Source: Hyphomicrobiaceae bacterium (GTDB taxonomy: Bacteria; Pseudomonadota; Alphaproteobacteria; Rhizobiales; Hyphomicrobiaceae). Taken from it: a DNA stretch of 37,836 nucleotides. Below, in pieces: positions 8,407 to 16,010 of this stretch; the first letter of the stretch is position 1; each line of letters starts with the position of its first letter. The stretch is from the NCBI GenBank assembly GCA_021730785.1, contig JAKFWF010000020.1, positions 1 to 37,836 on the forward strand, read 5' to 3'. Under the pieces are notes generated by a model. That model was not told the DNA's origin. It saw only the letters and a program-made list of their open reading frames with translations, and ran no database searches. Position numbers and translations under genes: made by a program.

Positions 8407-9401
8407 GCGGGTACCCCCGCGAGCAGCCGGTCCGCCTCCCAGCAGGCGACCGCGTGGCCCTTGGCTTTGGTCTCCAGCGGCGGATAGGCGGTGCGGCAGC
8501 GCTCGGTGGCGTTCGCGCAGCGGGCGGCGAAGATGCAACCTGGGATCGCCTCACGCAACGACGGCACCACGCCCGGGATCTCGTCCAGCCGGGCCTTGGC
8601 TGGCGAGCCGTCCGCAGACGCGAGCCGCGGCACCGAGCCGAGCAGCGCCCGCGTGTAGGGGTGGCGCGGCGTGGCGAACAGCGCATGCACGGGCGCCTCT
8701 TCGACCTTGCGGCCGCCGTACATGACGACGACGCGTTGCGCCATTTCGGCAACCACGCCAAGATCGTGCGTAATCAGAATGACGGCCGAGCCGAACCGCG
8801 CCTTCAACTGCCGCATGAGGTCGAGGATCTGCGCCTGCACCGTGACGTCGAGCGCGGTCGTCGGCTCATCCGCGATCAGCAGCTTTGGCGAACATGCGAG
8901 CGCCATGGCGATCATCACCCGCTGACGCATGCCGCCCGACAACTCGTGCGGATACTGCCTGACCCGCCGTTCGGGCTCGGGGATGCCAACGATCTGCAGG
9001 CTCTCGACCGCACGCGCCAAGGCTGCCCGCTTGTCGAGCCCCTGATGCAGGATCAGCGTCTCACCGATCTGCCGGCCGATCGTGAGGACTGGATTGAGCG
9101 ACGTCATCGGCTCCTGGAAAATCATCGAGATGGCATTGCCGCGGATCTGGCGCATCTGGGCTTCGGTCTTGGTCAGCAGATCCGTCCCCTCGAACCGGAT
9201 CGTGCCCGCACTGCGGCCCGGCGGATCGGGGATCAGGCGCAATATCGACATGGCGGTGACGGACTTGCCGCAGCCAGATTCCCCGACGATGGCCAGAACC
9301 TCGCCCTCCTCGACGTGGAACGACAGCCCGTCGACCGCACGCACGATACCGTTGGCGGTGCGAAAGTGCGTCCTCAGGTTGTCGACCTCGAGCAGCGCCA
9401 T
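8403..9401 (-). CDS. Peptide/opine ABC importer ATP-binding protein (OppD/DppD type)
   Basis: This 332-residue ABC ATPase has Walker A GESGCGKS (40-47), Q-loop [12 protein letters not shown], signature LSGGMRQR, Walker [13 protein letters not shown] and switch His in [21 protein letters not shown] and [13 protein letters not shown] are the OppD/DppD variants. The C-terminal Cys-rich oligopeptide-transporter tail ([14 protein letters not shown]) follows [12 protein letters not shown]. It is the first ATPase of the operon, three bases downstream of the second permease, and overlaps the next ATPase by four bases. It is cytoplasmic and membrane-associated through the permeases. The substrate class (dipeptide, opine, nickel, glutathione) cannot be read from the ATPase. 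Confidence 0.93.
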   Translation of the reverse strand: MALLEVDNLRTHFRTANGIVRAVDGLSFHVEEGEVLAIVGESGCGKSVTAMSILRLIPDPPGRSAGTIRFEGTDLLTKTEAQMRQIRGNAISMIFQEPMTSLNPVLTIGRQIGETLILHQGLDKRAALARAVESLQIVGIPEPERRVRQYPHELSGGMRQRVMIAMALACSPKLLIADEPTTALDVTVQAQILDLMRQLKARFGSAVILITHDLGVVAEMAQRVVVMYGGRKVEEAPVHALFATPRHPYTRALLGSVPRLASADGSPAKARLDEIPGVVPSLREAIPGCIFAARCANATERCRTAYPPLETKAKGHAVACWEADRLLAGVPA

Positions 9402-9404
9402 AAT

Positions 9405-10310
9405 TCAATGCCCTTTCGCGCCCCGCGGATCGAGGATGTCGCGCAGGCCGTCGCCCAGCAGGTTCACCGCCAGCACCGTGACCGACAGGAACACGGCCGG
9501 AATTAACACGATGTAGGGCTTCACCTCCCAGATGGCCCGCCCCTCGGCCATGATGTTACCCCACGAAGGAATGGTCGGCGGCGTGCCGGCGCCGATGAAG
9601 GAGAGGATCGCTTCGACGATCATGGCAGACGCACAGATGTAGGTCGCCTGCACCGTCATCGGCGCCATGGTGTTGGGCAAAATGTGCCGCCAGATGATCA
9701 TGGGCGTGCGCGTGCCTGACGCGATCGCCGCATCCACATAGGGCTGCTCGCGAAGAGTGAGCACGACGCCGCGCACGAGGCGGGCGACGCGCGGCACCTC
9801 GGCGACTGCGATCGCAACAATGACGTTGCGCACGCTCGCGCCACTGAACGCCATCATGGCGATGGCGAGCAGGATCGGCGGGATCGACATCAGGCCGTCC
9901 ATGATGCGCATCACGATCGCGTCCGCAAAGCGCAGGAAGCCGGAGAACAGCCCGATCGCGAGCCCGATGACCGAAGCGATGATCGCCACCGAAAAGCCGA
10001 CCAGCAGCGAAATGCGGGTACCGTAGAGCACGCGGGCATAGAGGTCGCGGCCGACCTGGTCGGTGCCGAACCAGTACTCGGCCGAAGGCGGGCGGTTGCG
10101 CTTGGCAGGGGCAATGGCGGTCGGGTCGACCGGTGTCAACAGCGGCGCAAAAATGGCAATCGCCACGAGCAGGACCAGCAGCGTCGCGCCAATCACCACG
10201 TTCGGGTGGTTGAGAACAAACCGGAGTGCGGGTCCACGCGGCTTGCGCGGCGGATAAACGGCCGCCGGCGGCTCGAAGATTGAGCGGCGCATATCGGAGG
10301 GGGGTGGCAT
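9405..10310 (-). CDS. Peptide-type ABC importer permease (DppC type)
   Basis: This 301-residue inner-membrane permease has a cytoplasmic N-tail ([15 protein letters not shown]), a first membrane segment ([20 protein letters not shown]), the DppC-family periplasmic segment with [19 protein letters not shown], and the ATPase-coupling EAA loop [20 protein letters not shown]. The last segment ends in [14 protein letters not shown], a hallmark of DppC proteins. I start at ATG 10310, five bases after the first permease stop. The same frame stays open far upstream across the other permease, but that part is antisense-like noise. A second ATG at 10292 is an alternative start. Confidence 0.92.
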   Translation of the reverse strand: MPPPSDMRRSIFEPPAAVYPPRKPRGPALRFVLNHPNVVIGATLLVLLVAIAIFAPLLTPVDPTAIAPAKRNRPPSAEYWFGTDQVGRDLYARVLYGTRISLLVGFSVAIIASVIGLAIGLFSGFLRFADAIVMRIMDGLMSIPPILLAIAMMAFSGASVRNVIVAIAVAEVPRVARLVRGVVLTLREQPYVDAAIASGTRTPMIIWRHILPNTMAPMTVQATYICASAMIVEAILSFIGAGTPPTIPSWGNIMAEGRAIWEVKPYIVLIPAVFLSVTVLAVNLLGDGLRDILDPRGAKGH

Positions 10311-10315
10311 CGCGT

Positions 10316-11257
10316 TCAATAGCGGATCCTCGGGTCGAGGAAGGTGTAGATCACGTCGATCACCAGATTGACGAGCACATAGACGAACGAGAACAGCAAT
10401 ACCACGCCCTGGATGACGGGATAATCCCGGCGCAGGATGCTGTCGAGCGTGAGGCGGCCGAGGCCTGGGATCGCAAACACGCTTTCCGTCACCACCGCGC
10501 CGCCGATCAGCAGCGCGATGCCGATGCCAATGACTGTGACGATCGGCACGGCGGCGTTCTTGAGAGCGTGCAGGAACAGGATGTCGGAGCGGGCCACGCC
10601 CTTGGCGTGCGCGGTGCGGATGTAATCCTGGCTCAGCACTTCCAGCATGCTGGCGCGGGTGATGCGGGCGATCAGCGCGATGTAGATGAAGCCCAACGCG
10701 AGCGAAGGCAAAATCAGGTTCTCGAGCCACGGCCAGAAGCCCCGGGCGATCGGCGTATAGCCCTGCACCGGCAGCAGGTCCCACTGCAGCGCGAAGAAGT
10801 AGATCAGCACGTAACCGACGACGAACACGGGCGCGGAAAAGCCGACGACTGCCAGCGACATGATCGCGGTATCGATCCAGGTGCCGCGGGTCCAGGCCGC
10901 GATCACACCCATCGGCACCGCGACGACGATGGCAAGCACGAGGGTCAAGACCATCAGCGACAGCGTCGGCTCGATGCGTTGCGCGATCATGCCGGACACC
11001 GGCAGTTTGGTCAGGATCGAGCGACCGAGGTCGCCATGCAGGATGCCCCAGGTCCATTCGCCGAAGCGCACCCCGAATGACTTGTTGAGCCCCATGGCCT
11101 CGCGGATGCGCGCGATGTCCTCGGCCGTTGCCTGATCGCCAGCGTTGGCTGCGGCCGGGTCGGACGGATCGAGGTAGATCAGCGAGAACACGATCAAGGC
11201 AACGACCACCATCACGGGGATCGTCGCCAGGATGCGTCTCAGGATGTAGGTGAGCAT
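10316..11257 (-). CDS. Peptide-type ABC importer permease (DppB type)
   Basis: This 313-residue protein has about six membrane segments. It begins MLTYILRRILATIPVMVVV, the DppB N-terminal helix. DLGRSI follows the first periplasmic loop, the EAA loop is DYIRTAHAKGVARSDILFLH, and the C-terminal part contains ESVFAIPGLGRLTLDSI and the ending VYTFLDPRIRY-like tail (IYTFLDPRIRY), all typical of DppB. It lies downstream of the binding-protein gene, separated by 239 bases that hold a large palindromic repeat, so expression relative to the binding protein may be reduced. It forms the transmembrane pore with the DppC-type partner. Confidence 0.92.
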   Translation of the reverse strand: MLTYILRRILATIPVMVVVALIVFSLIYLDPSDPAAANAGDQATAEDIARIREAMGLNKSFGVRFGEWTWGILHGDLGRSILTKLPVSGMIAQRIEPTLSLMVLTLVLAIVVAVPMGVIAAWTRGTWIDTAIMSLAVVGFSAPVFVVGYVLIYFFALQWDLLPVQGYTPIARGFWPWLENLILPSLALGFIYIALIARITRASMLEVLSQDYIRTAHAKGVARSDILFLHALKNAAVPIVTVIGIGIALLIGGAVVTESVFAIPGLGRLTLDSILRRDYPVIQGVVLLFSFVYVLVNLVIDVIYTFLDPRIRY

Positions 11258-11300
11258 TGCAGGGGGCCTTGGTGGTCGCGCGAAGTAACCAACCCACAGG

Positions 11301-11399
11301 TGTCATCCCGGGGCTTGTCCCCGGGACCCATGGTGCAACAGTCTCAATTGCCGAGTTTGTGGCACCTTGGGTCCCGGCAATAAATGCCGGGATGACGCC
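11301..11399. repeat. Palindromic repeat element between binding-protein and permease genes
   Basis: Two imperfect inverted arms of about 36 bases (11301-11336 and about 11364-11399) flank a central spacer. Each arm is itself a hairpin: CCCGGGG-CTTGT-CCCCGGG on the left, and CCCGGCA-ATAAA-TGCCGGG on the right. The outer ends TGTCATCCCGG and CCGGGATGACG also pair. This nested design resembles dispersed palindromic repeats (REP/BIME-like) common in alphaproteobacterial intergenic regions. It lies in the transcribed gap of an importer operon, where it could stabilise the upstream mRNA or limit read-through. Confidence 0.8.
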
Positions 11400-11496
11400 A
11401 TTGAGTGTTTCGCTCCTCGGCGCTATCCCGACATCGGCAGGCAACACCGCCACATCCGACCGGCTCCGCCTCTGCGCAGTCGGATGCGGCCATCAA

Positions 11497-13104
11497 TCAA
11501 GCCTTCTTCACGTCCCAGAAGAACGGCAACGGCCCCTTGACCACCCCGTCGAGGTTCGAGCGCCAGGCCTGGTAGATCTGGAAGAAGCCGGTCGGCGCGT
11601 AAACCGCGTTGGCGAAGGCTTCCTTGTTCAGCCGCGCGATGGCGGCCTTCTCTTCGTCGAGTGTCTTGGCATCGAACCAGGCGGCCACTTCCGTTTCGAT
11701 CGTGGGGATGTTGGGCCAGCCGAACCACGCCTTGTCCCCGTTGCCGCGGATCGCGACGTAGCTCGCCGGGGTCACGCAGTCCGCGCCCGCGTGCCAGGTG
11801 TGGAACATGTGCCAGCCGCCGGCCGCACCCGGCGGCTCCTTCTTGGCGCGGCGCGCGCCCACCGTGCCCCAGTCGGTCGCGACGAAGTCGACCGTCATGC
11901 CGATTTTCTTCAACAGGTCGGCCGTCACCTCGCCCATGGGCTTCAGGAGTGGCTGGTCCTGGGCCACGACGCAGGTGATCGGCTCGCCCTTGTAGCCGCT
12001 CTCGGCCAGCAGTTTCTTGGCCGCTTCGATGTTGCGCGGGCCTTTCAGGATCTCGCCGCCCGCTTCGGTGTAGAGCGGCGTGCCCGGCGTGAAGAAGCTC
12101 GCCGAGGTCTTCCACAAATTGGTGTCGTCGCCGATCACCGCGCGCATGTAGTCTTCCTGGCTGAGGGCTGTCAAAACCGCGAGGCGCGCCTTCACGTTGT
12201 TGAACGGCGGGTGCAGGTGGTTGAAGCGGAACGAGCCGATGTTGCCGAGCGGATCGGCGATGTCGAGCTTGATGTTCTTGTTCTTCTTCAAGACCGGCGC
12301 AAGGTCGGTCGAAGCGATTTCCCACCAGTCGACTTCCCCGTTCTGGAGGGCGGCCGACGCGGTCGCCGCATCCGGCATGATGATCCATTCGATGCGATCG
12401 AAATACATGCGCTTGCCGCCGGCCAGCCACGATGCCGGTTCGGCGCGCGGCACATAGTCGGCGAAGCGTTCAAACACTGCCTTGGCGCCTGGCACCCACT
12501 CGCCCTTGGCGAATTTCATCGGGCCGGAGCCGACATACTCCGTGATTTGCTGGAACGGGTCGGTGGCCGCGATCCGGGCCGGCATCATGAAAGCGCACGG
12601 CGTATTGTTTTTGGCCAATGCCAGAAGCATTTTCGGGAACGGCTTCGAAAGCACCCACTTGAAAGTTCGGTCGTCGACCGCCGTCAACTCCTGCTGCACG
12701 GCGCCGATCAGCAGGCCCATGCTGTCGCGCTTGGTCCAGCGGGCGAGGCTCGCGACGCAGTCCTTGGCCGTTACCTTCTCTCCGTCGTGCCACTTGAGGC
12801 CGTCGCGCAGCTTGAACGTCCAAGTCAGGCCGTCGCCCGACACCTCTTCGCTCTCCACCATCTGGCGTTGCGGCATGAGGTTGGCGTCGACGCCGTAAAG
12901 CGTGTCCCAGACCAGCGCCGACGCGTTGCGCACGACATACTGCGTGCCCCAGATCGGATCGAAGTTGGCGAGGTTCGCCTGGGGGACGAACTTGAGCGTC
13001 TTGGCAGCCGCCCCCTGCGACAGGGCTGGCATCGGAAATGAGCCGAGGCCGACGAGACCCGTCGCGCCTAACGATTTAAGTGCTGTTCTGCGTGTAAGTT
13101 TCAA
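11497..13104 (-). CDS. Periplasmic substrate-binding protein of peptide/opine ABC importer (SBP family 5)
   Basis: This 535-residue family-5 binding protein (DppA/OppA type) has an N-terminus MKLTRRTALKSLGATG with a twin-arginine-like pair followed by a hydrophobic stretch to MPALSQG, so export through Tat or Sec to the periplasm is expected. The mature part has the conserved family blocks LTWTFKLRDGLKWHDGEKVTA (about 94-114), YVGSGPMKF and RMYFDRIEWIIMPDAATA. It reads into the permease and ATPase genes on the same strand and is the recognition subunit. The start is TTG at 13104, chosen because GGGAGG lies five bases upstream and the signal sequence begins there. The ligand is unknown; dpaL at the end of the cluster suggests an amino-acid-derived compound. 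Confidence 0.92.
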   Translation of the reverse strand: MKLTRRTALKSLGATGLVGLGSFPMPALSQGAAAKTLKFVPQANLANFDPIWGTQYVVRNASALVWDTLYGVDANLMPQRQMVESEEVSGDGLTWTFKLRDGLKWHDGEKVTAKDCVASLARWTKRDSMGLLIGAVQQELTAVDDRTFKWVLSKPFPKMLLALAKNNTPCAFMMPARIAATDPFQQITEYVGSGPMKFAKGEWVPGAKAVFERFADYVPRAEPASWLAGGKRMYFDRIEWIIMPDAATASAALQNGEVDWWEIASTDLAPVLKKNKNIKLDIADPLGNIGSFRFNHLHPPFNNVKARLAVLTALSQEDYMRAVIGDDTNLWKTSASFFTPGTPLYTEAGGEILKGPRNIEAAKKLLAESGYKGEPITCVVAQDQPLLKPMGEVTADLLKKIGMTVDFVATDWGTVGARRAKKEPPGAAGGWHMFHTWHAGADCVTPASYVAIRGNGDKAWFGWPNIPTIETEVAAWFDAKTLDEEKAAIARLNKEAFANAVYAPTGFFQIYQAWRSNLDGVVKGPLPFFWDVKKA

Positions 13105-13109
13105 GTGAA

Positions 13110-13115
13110 CCTCCC
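13110..13115 (-). promoter_or_regulatory. Ribosome binding site that fixes a TTG start
   Basis: GGGAGG on the minus strand lies five bases upstream of TTG at 13104-13102. No ATG or GTG is at a suitable distance in this frame, so this site decides the start of the binding-protein gene. Confidence 0.75.
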
Positions 13116-13512
13116 GAAATCCCGCCTGTTGCCGACGTGGAAGCTAAAGGTTCGCACCGAATTGGAGCAAGTGCAATCGGCGCCTTAAGTTTGGGCGAAG
13201 TGCGCGCGCGGCAGGCATTGGGCGCCGCCAATGGGCTCCGCGCATGCGTCCTAACGCGGTAGCGCATGGTGCCGGAGTGACCTCGGCGTCGGTCGACCAT
13301 TGTATTCGTTTCGCGCGGTCAACGCCGTTCGCAGCCCCTCGTATCCAATCCTGGATCGTAATGCTGGAACGCGCCCCTGGCACTCGCTCGGGCAACAGTC
13401 CCGTGCGGCCAAGACAGAACGGGCCCGACCGGCGGGAGCTCAGGAAACCTATGCTGACGCCTATGGGCGCCGCGCCCTTCGAACTCCAGTGCCCTGGACA
13501 TAGCCGCCTGGA

Positions 13513-13615
13513 CCCACTTGCAAGTGGGGTTGCAAGAACCTCAAGCTCCTGGCCTCAGGCATTCACCGCATGAACTTTGCCGCAAAAATCATCCGAGTAT
13601 TGCAACCAGTTGCAA
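13513..13615. promoter_or_regulatory. Cluster of TTGCAA palindromes (possible operator)
   Basis: CCCACTTGCAAGTGGG at 13513-13528 is a perfect 16-bp palindrome. A further TTGCAA lies at 13530-13535. TTGCAACCAGTTGCAA at 13600-13615 is a perfect dyad with a two-base centre. Four TTGCAA hexamers in about 100 bases of GC-rich DNA is unusual and looks like a regulator-binding array. It is about 400-510 bases upstream of the importer start and just downstream of hisF. Confidence 0.45.
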
Positions 13616-13630
13616 ACTTCTCTCGGCGGT

Positions 13631-14401
13631 TCACACCCTGACTGCAACACCTGCTGCTGCCATGTGCCGTTTGGCTTCGCCGATCGTAAACGTGCCGAAG
13701 TGGAAAATCGAGGCGGCGAGGACGGCGCTGGCGTGTCCCTGTGTGATGCCCTCGACCAGATGATCGAGCGTGCCGACGCCGCCCGACGCGATCACCGGCA
13801 CCGTTACGGCATCGGCGATCGCCCGGGTCAATTCGAGATCGAAGCCCGCCTTGGTGCCGTCGCGGTCCATGGAGGTGACCAGCAACTCGCCGGCCCCGCG
13901 CGTCACCACCTCACGCGCGAACGCCACGGCGTCGATGCCGGTTGCCGTGCGCCCGCCGTGCGTAAAGATCTCCCAGCGCGCGGTTTCGCCCGGCCCCGAC
14001 ACGCGCTTGGCATCGATCGCCACCACCACGCACTGGGCGCCGAACTTTTGCGACGCGGCATGCACGAACGACGGATCACGCACCGCGGCCGAGTTGATCG
14101 ACACCTTGTCGGCCCCGGCCTGCAGGAGCGCGCGGATGTCGTCGGTGGTGCGCACGCCGCCCCCCACCGTCAGCGGCATGAAGCAGCGCTCGGCCGTGCG
14201 GCGGATGATGTCGAAGATGATGCCGCGGTTCTCGTGCGTCGCGGTGATGTCGAGGAAGCAGAGTTCGTCGGCGCCGGCCGCGTCGTAGGCAGCCGCGATC
14301 TCGACCGGGTCGCCGGCATCGCGCAGGGCGACGAAATTCACGCCCTTGACGACGCGGCCGTCCTTCACGTCGAGGCAGGGGATGATACGGGTCTTGAGCA
14401 T
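13631..14401 (-). CDS. hisF: Imidazole glycerol phosphate synthase cyclase subunit
   Basis: HisF uses ammonia from HisH to convert PRFAR to imidazole glycerol phosphate and AICAR. The 256-residue TIM barrel begins [20 protein letters not shown] with the catalytic Asp11 in CLDV. The other catalytic Asp lies in the strand-5 VVVAIDAKR region (Asp130). The phosphate-binding strands are seen as [13 protein letters not shown] and [13 protein letters not shown]. The product is full length with a normal C-terminus ([19 protein letters not shown]). hisA lies upstream on the same strand, but 160 bases with a large palindrome separate them, whereas these genes are usually close. hisH and hisE are not in this window. 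Confidence 0.97.
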   Translation of the reverse strand: MLKTRIIPCLDVKDGRVVKGVNFVALRDAGDPVEIAAAYDAAGADELCFLDITATHENRGIIFDIIRRTAERCFMPLTVGGGVRTTDDIRALLQAGADKVSINSAAVRDPSFVHAASQKFGAQCVVVAIDAKRVSGPGETARWEIFTHGGRTATGIDAVAFAREVVTRGAGELLVTSMDRDGTKAGFDLELTRAIADAVTVPVIASGGVGTLDHLVEGITQGHASAVLAASIFHFGTFTIGEAKRHMAAAGVAVRV

Positions 14402-14425
14402 GTTGGCTTGCCTTGGACTGATGTT

Positions 14426-14543
14426 GGGCTGCCGCCCAAACCCGCTCGGGAGGGTGACCCTCCCGAACCCTCCCCTCTTTTATTCGAAAGAGGAAGGGGG
14501 TTCGGGGGAACTCGTTCCACCGAGCGGGTTCGGGCGGCAGCCC
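14426..14543. repeat. Palindromic repeat element between hisA and hisF
   Basis: Outer arms of 24 bases (14426-14449 and 14520-14543) are reverse complements with one mismatch. Inside, about 14459-14480 (a CCCTCCCGAACCC-type run) pairs imperfectly with about 14491-14513, leaving a small AT loop near 14484-14488. The element fills most of the 160-base gap between hisA and hisF, so it is transcribed within the his operon. It is compatible with a dispersed REP/MITE-like element. No coding content is seen. Confidence 0.82.
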
Positions 14544-14561
14544 GATTGCGCGAGCAACCAC

Positions 14562-15299
14562 TCACCCCCGCACAAACTTTGCGAGCAACGCGAGCGCCGC
14601 CGCAGGATCGATGCGCCCGTCATACAGCGCGCGGCCGGTGATGGCGCCCGCGAGTTTGGCATGCGCCGGCCGCAGCAGCGCTTCGACGTCGGCGAGCGAG
14701 GCGAGGCCGCCGGACGCAATGACGGGGATCGACGTCGCTGCCGCCAGCGCCGATGTCGCCTCCAGGTTCAGCCCGCCGAGCGCCCCGTCGCGGCCGATGT
14801 CGGTGAAGATGACGGCCGAGACGCCCACATCCTCGAAGCGGCGGGCGAGGTCGCCGGCCATCAGCTCGGAGGTTTCGGCCCAGCCGGCGACCGCAACTTT
14901 GCCCTCGCGCGCGTCGATGCCAACCGCAATTCTGCCCGGGAACCGCCGGCACGCCTCGCGCACGAGCGATGGATCGCGCACCGCCGCGGTGCCGAGGATG
15001 ACACGCGTGATGCCCTTGGTAAGCCACAGCTCAATGGTCGCTAGATCGCGGATCCCGCCGCCGAGCTGCACGGGAATGTCGACGGAGCTGAGGATCGCAT
15101 CGACCGCAGCCCCGTTCACGGGTCGGCCGGCGAACGCGCCGTTGAGATCGACCACATGGACCCACGCGAAGCCTTGGGCGGCGAAATGCGCGGCTTGTGC
15201 GCCGGGGTCGTCGTTGAACACGGTGGCCGAGGCCATTTCGCCGTGCTTAAGGCGCACGCATGCACCGTCCTTCAGGTCAATCGCGGGATAGAGGATCAT
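14562..15299 (-). CDS. hisA: Phosphoribosylformimino-AICAR ribotide isomerase
   Basis: HisA opens the ProFAR ribose by an Amadori rearrangement to give PRFAR, the substrate of HisF-HisH. The 245-residue TIM barrel begins [17 protein letters not shown], with catalytic Asp8 in PAIDL. The second catalytic Asp is in [10 protein letters not shown] (about residue 127). Phosphate-binding glycines are in QLGGGIRD and [11 protein letters not shown] start at ATG 15299; longer in-frame starts add a basic tail that is not part of the family. It is transcribed with hisF, interrupted by the palindromic element. The small gene at 15394 is divergent, leaving 94 bases for both promoters. Confidence 0.96.
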   Translation of the reverse strand: MILYPAIDLKDGACVRLKHGEMASATVFNDDPGAQAAHFAAQGFAWVHVVDLNGAFAGRPVNGAAVDAILSSVDIPVQLGGGIRDLATIELWLTKGITRVILGTAAVRDPSLVREACRRFPGRIAVGIDAREGKVAVAGWAETSELMAGDLARRFEDVGVSAVIFTDIGRDGALGGLNLEATSALAAATSIPVIASGGLASLADVEALLRPAHAKLAGAITGRALYDGRIDPAAALALLAKFVRG

Positions 15300-15393
15300 G
15301 TGGGCGGTCGGGTCCGGCGCGCGGCGCCATCGTGTTGCTTTGGTTGCGTGGTTCAATCAGCGCCGTCTTGACCCGTCAAGTTGCCAGAGCCCG

Positions 15394-15693
15394 ATGACCA
15401 ACCCGCCTGAAGTGCCTGCCGCTGCCCCCCGCCCCCTCAGCGAAGCCGACGCGATCGACATCTGGATCGCGCGCTGGCTGCGCGTGCGCCGACGCGACCT
15501 GCTGCAGCGCTATGGTTGCGATCCGCGACGGCTCTATGAGATCTGGGAGGGAACACGGTTCCCTGCAGCGCAGGCCAAAGCCCGGACGGTATTTGCCGAG
15601 CGCTATCCCACCATCGTCGATCGCGTGGATTTCGGCCACCACCGCCGCTATTCCCGGGCAATCGATCCAGCCCAGCTCGGCTTGTTCGACTGA
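15394..15693 (+). CDS. Conserved-looking small protein ending in QLGLFD (possible clamp-binding protein)
   Basis: This 99-residue protein is not assigned to a family. After a short Pro-rich N-terminus, residues about 17-70 (LSEADAIDIWIARWLRVRRR, then YGCDPRRLYEIWEG) look helical and basic, with a helix-turn-helix-like spacing. The C-terminus is DPAQLGLFD. QLGLF fits the bacterial sliding-clamp (DnaN) binding consensus QL(S/D)LF and equals the C-terminal clamp motif I recall for E. coli DNA polymerase II. This suggests a role at replication or repair sites. ATG 15394 is chosen because the longer frame start at 15298 overlaps the hisA start region and adds unlikely sequence. A LexA-type box lies 99 bases after its stop. 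Confidence 0.65.
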   Translation: MTNPPEVPAAAPRPLSEADAIDIWIARWLRVRRRDLLQRYGCDPRRLYEIWEGTRFPAAQAKARTVFAERYPTIVDRVDFGHHRRYSRAIDPAQLGLFD

Positions 15694-15791
15694 GCCAACG
15701 CCCTACACTTCAGCGCATCGTGAGAACGCAGAGAGATAAAATAAGAACAAACACACAACTTTCGCTTTACTCTCCATCCGAGTCGTGGCAA

Positions 15792-15806
15792 GTTCTGTTT
15801 ATGTTC
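15792..15806. promoter_or_regulatory. LexA (SOS) box, GTTC-N7-GTTC
   Basis: GTTCTGTTTATGTTC matches exactly the alphaproteobacterial LexA operator GTTC-N7-GTTC (read on the other strand as GAAC-N7-GAAC), including an AT-rich centre typical of real sites. A weaker half-match, GAAC-N7-CAAC, starts near 15750. It lies in an AT-rich promoter-like stretch, 204 bases upstream of the Cas2/SinR-like start. The gene on its left (15394-15693) is transcribed toward it, so the box most plausibly controls rightward transcription. Confidence 0.6.
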
Positions 15807-15871
15807 CTCTCCTGCCCCGGAGTGAAACTGCAGACCGCGCCCTCCCGCAAGGCGCAGTTTGCTCGCCCCAA

Positions 15872-15903
15872 GACCCCGAGCGACGCCCCGTCGTCTCGGG
15901 GTC
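15872..15903 (+). terminator. Strong leader hairpin (attenuator- or terminator-like)
   Basis: GACCCCGAG (15872-15880) pairs with CTCGGGGTC (15895-15903), and CGACG (15881-15885) pairs with CGTCG (15889-15893) around a three-base loop with one bulge. The stem is about 14 bp and very stable. It is followed by C-rich sequence rather than T, so it is not a textbook intrinsic terminator; it may be an attenuator or an mRNA-stabilising structure. Confidence 0.5.
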
Positions 15904-16010
15904 ACCCCCCTGCCCCTGAATTGCCCGTGTTGGGCGCCATAGTGACGGAGTGAGTTCATGTAGTGCGTACACCAAAGCCCCCATCTTATGCCTGTGAGAG
16001 AGCCACCCCC

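Larger units (their letters stand above)
13105..13630. other. Intergenic region upstream of the importer operon
   Basis: These 526 bases separate the hisF stop from the binding-protein start. I see no believable gene; the short frames here lack ribosome sites and family features. The part next to hisF contains four TTGCAA hexamers arranged in two palindromic groups (listed separately). The importer promoter should lie here, but I could not assign a -35/-10 pair. Confidence 0.55.
15694..16010 (+). other. Leader/intergenic region with LexA-type box and hairpins
   Basis: This 317-base gap contains no convincing gene; a 77-codon GTG frame (15720-15953) has no features. Its left third is AT-rich for this genome (15735-15815) and carries the LexA-type box. 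The right part carries two predicted hairpins, AAACTGC (15825-15831) with GCAGTTT (15854-15860) and the strong stem at 15872-15903. Together these look like a regulated promoter with a structured leader for the downstream Cas2-like gene; a small RNA is another possibility. Confidence 0.55.

Noticed and set aside
9405-11453. A 682-codon minus-strand open frame as one protein
   Set aside because: Only its last 301 codons (from 10310) are the DppC-type permease. The upstream part runs antiparallel in phase through the DppB-type gene and has no family features.
11257-13041. A 594-codon plus-strand frame opposite the binding-protein gene
   Set aside because: It is the antisense shadow of a clear family-5 binding protein. 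Its composition (many Arg, His, Val, Gly) is typical of an antisense frame in GC-rich DNA.
13244-13573. Short plus-strand frames upstream of the importer operon
   Set aside because: No ribosome site, no motif, and they overlap one another in different frames.
15720-15953. A 77-codon GTG frame in the gap before the Cas2-like gene
   Set aside because: It runs through the LexA-type box and both hairpins, has no ribosome site and no family likeness.
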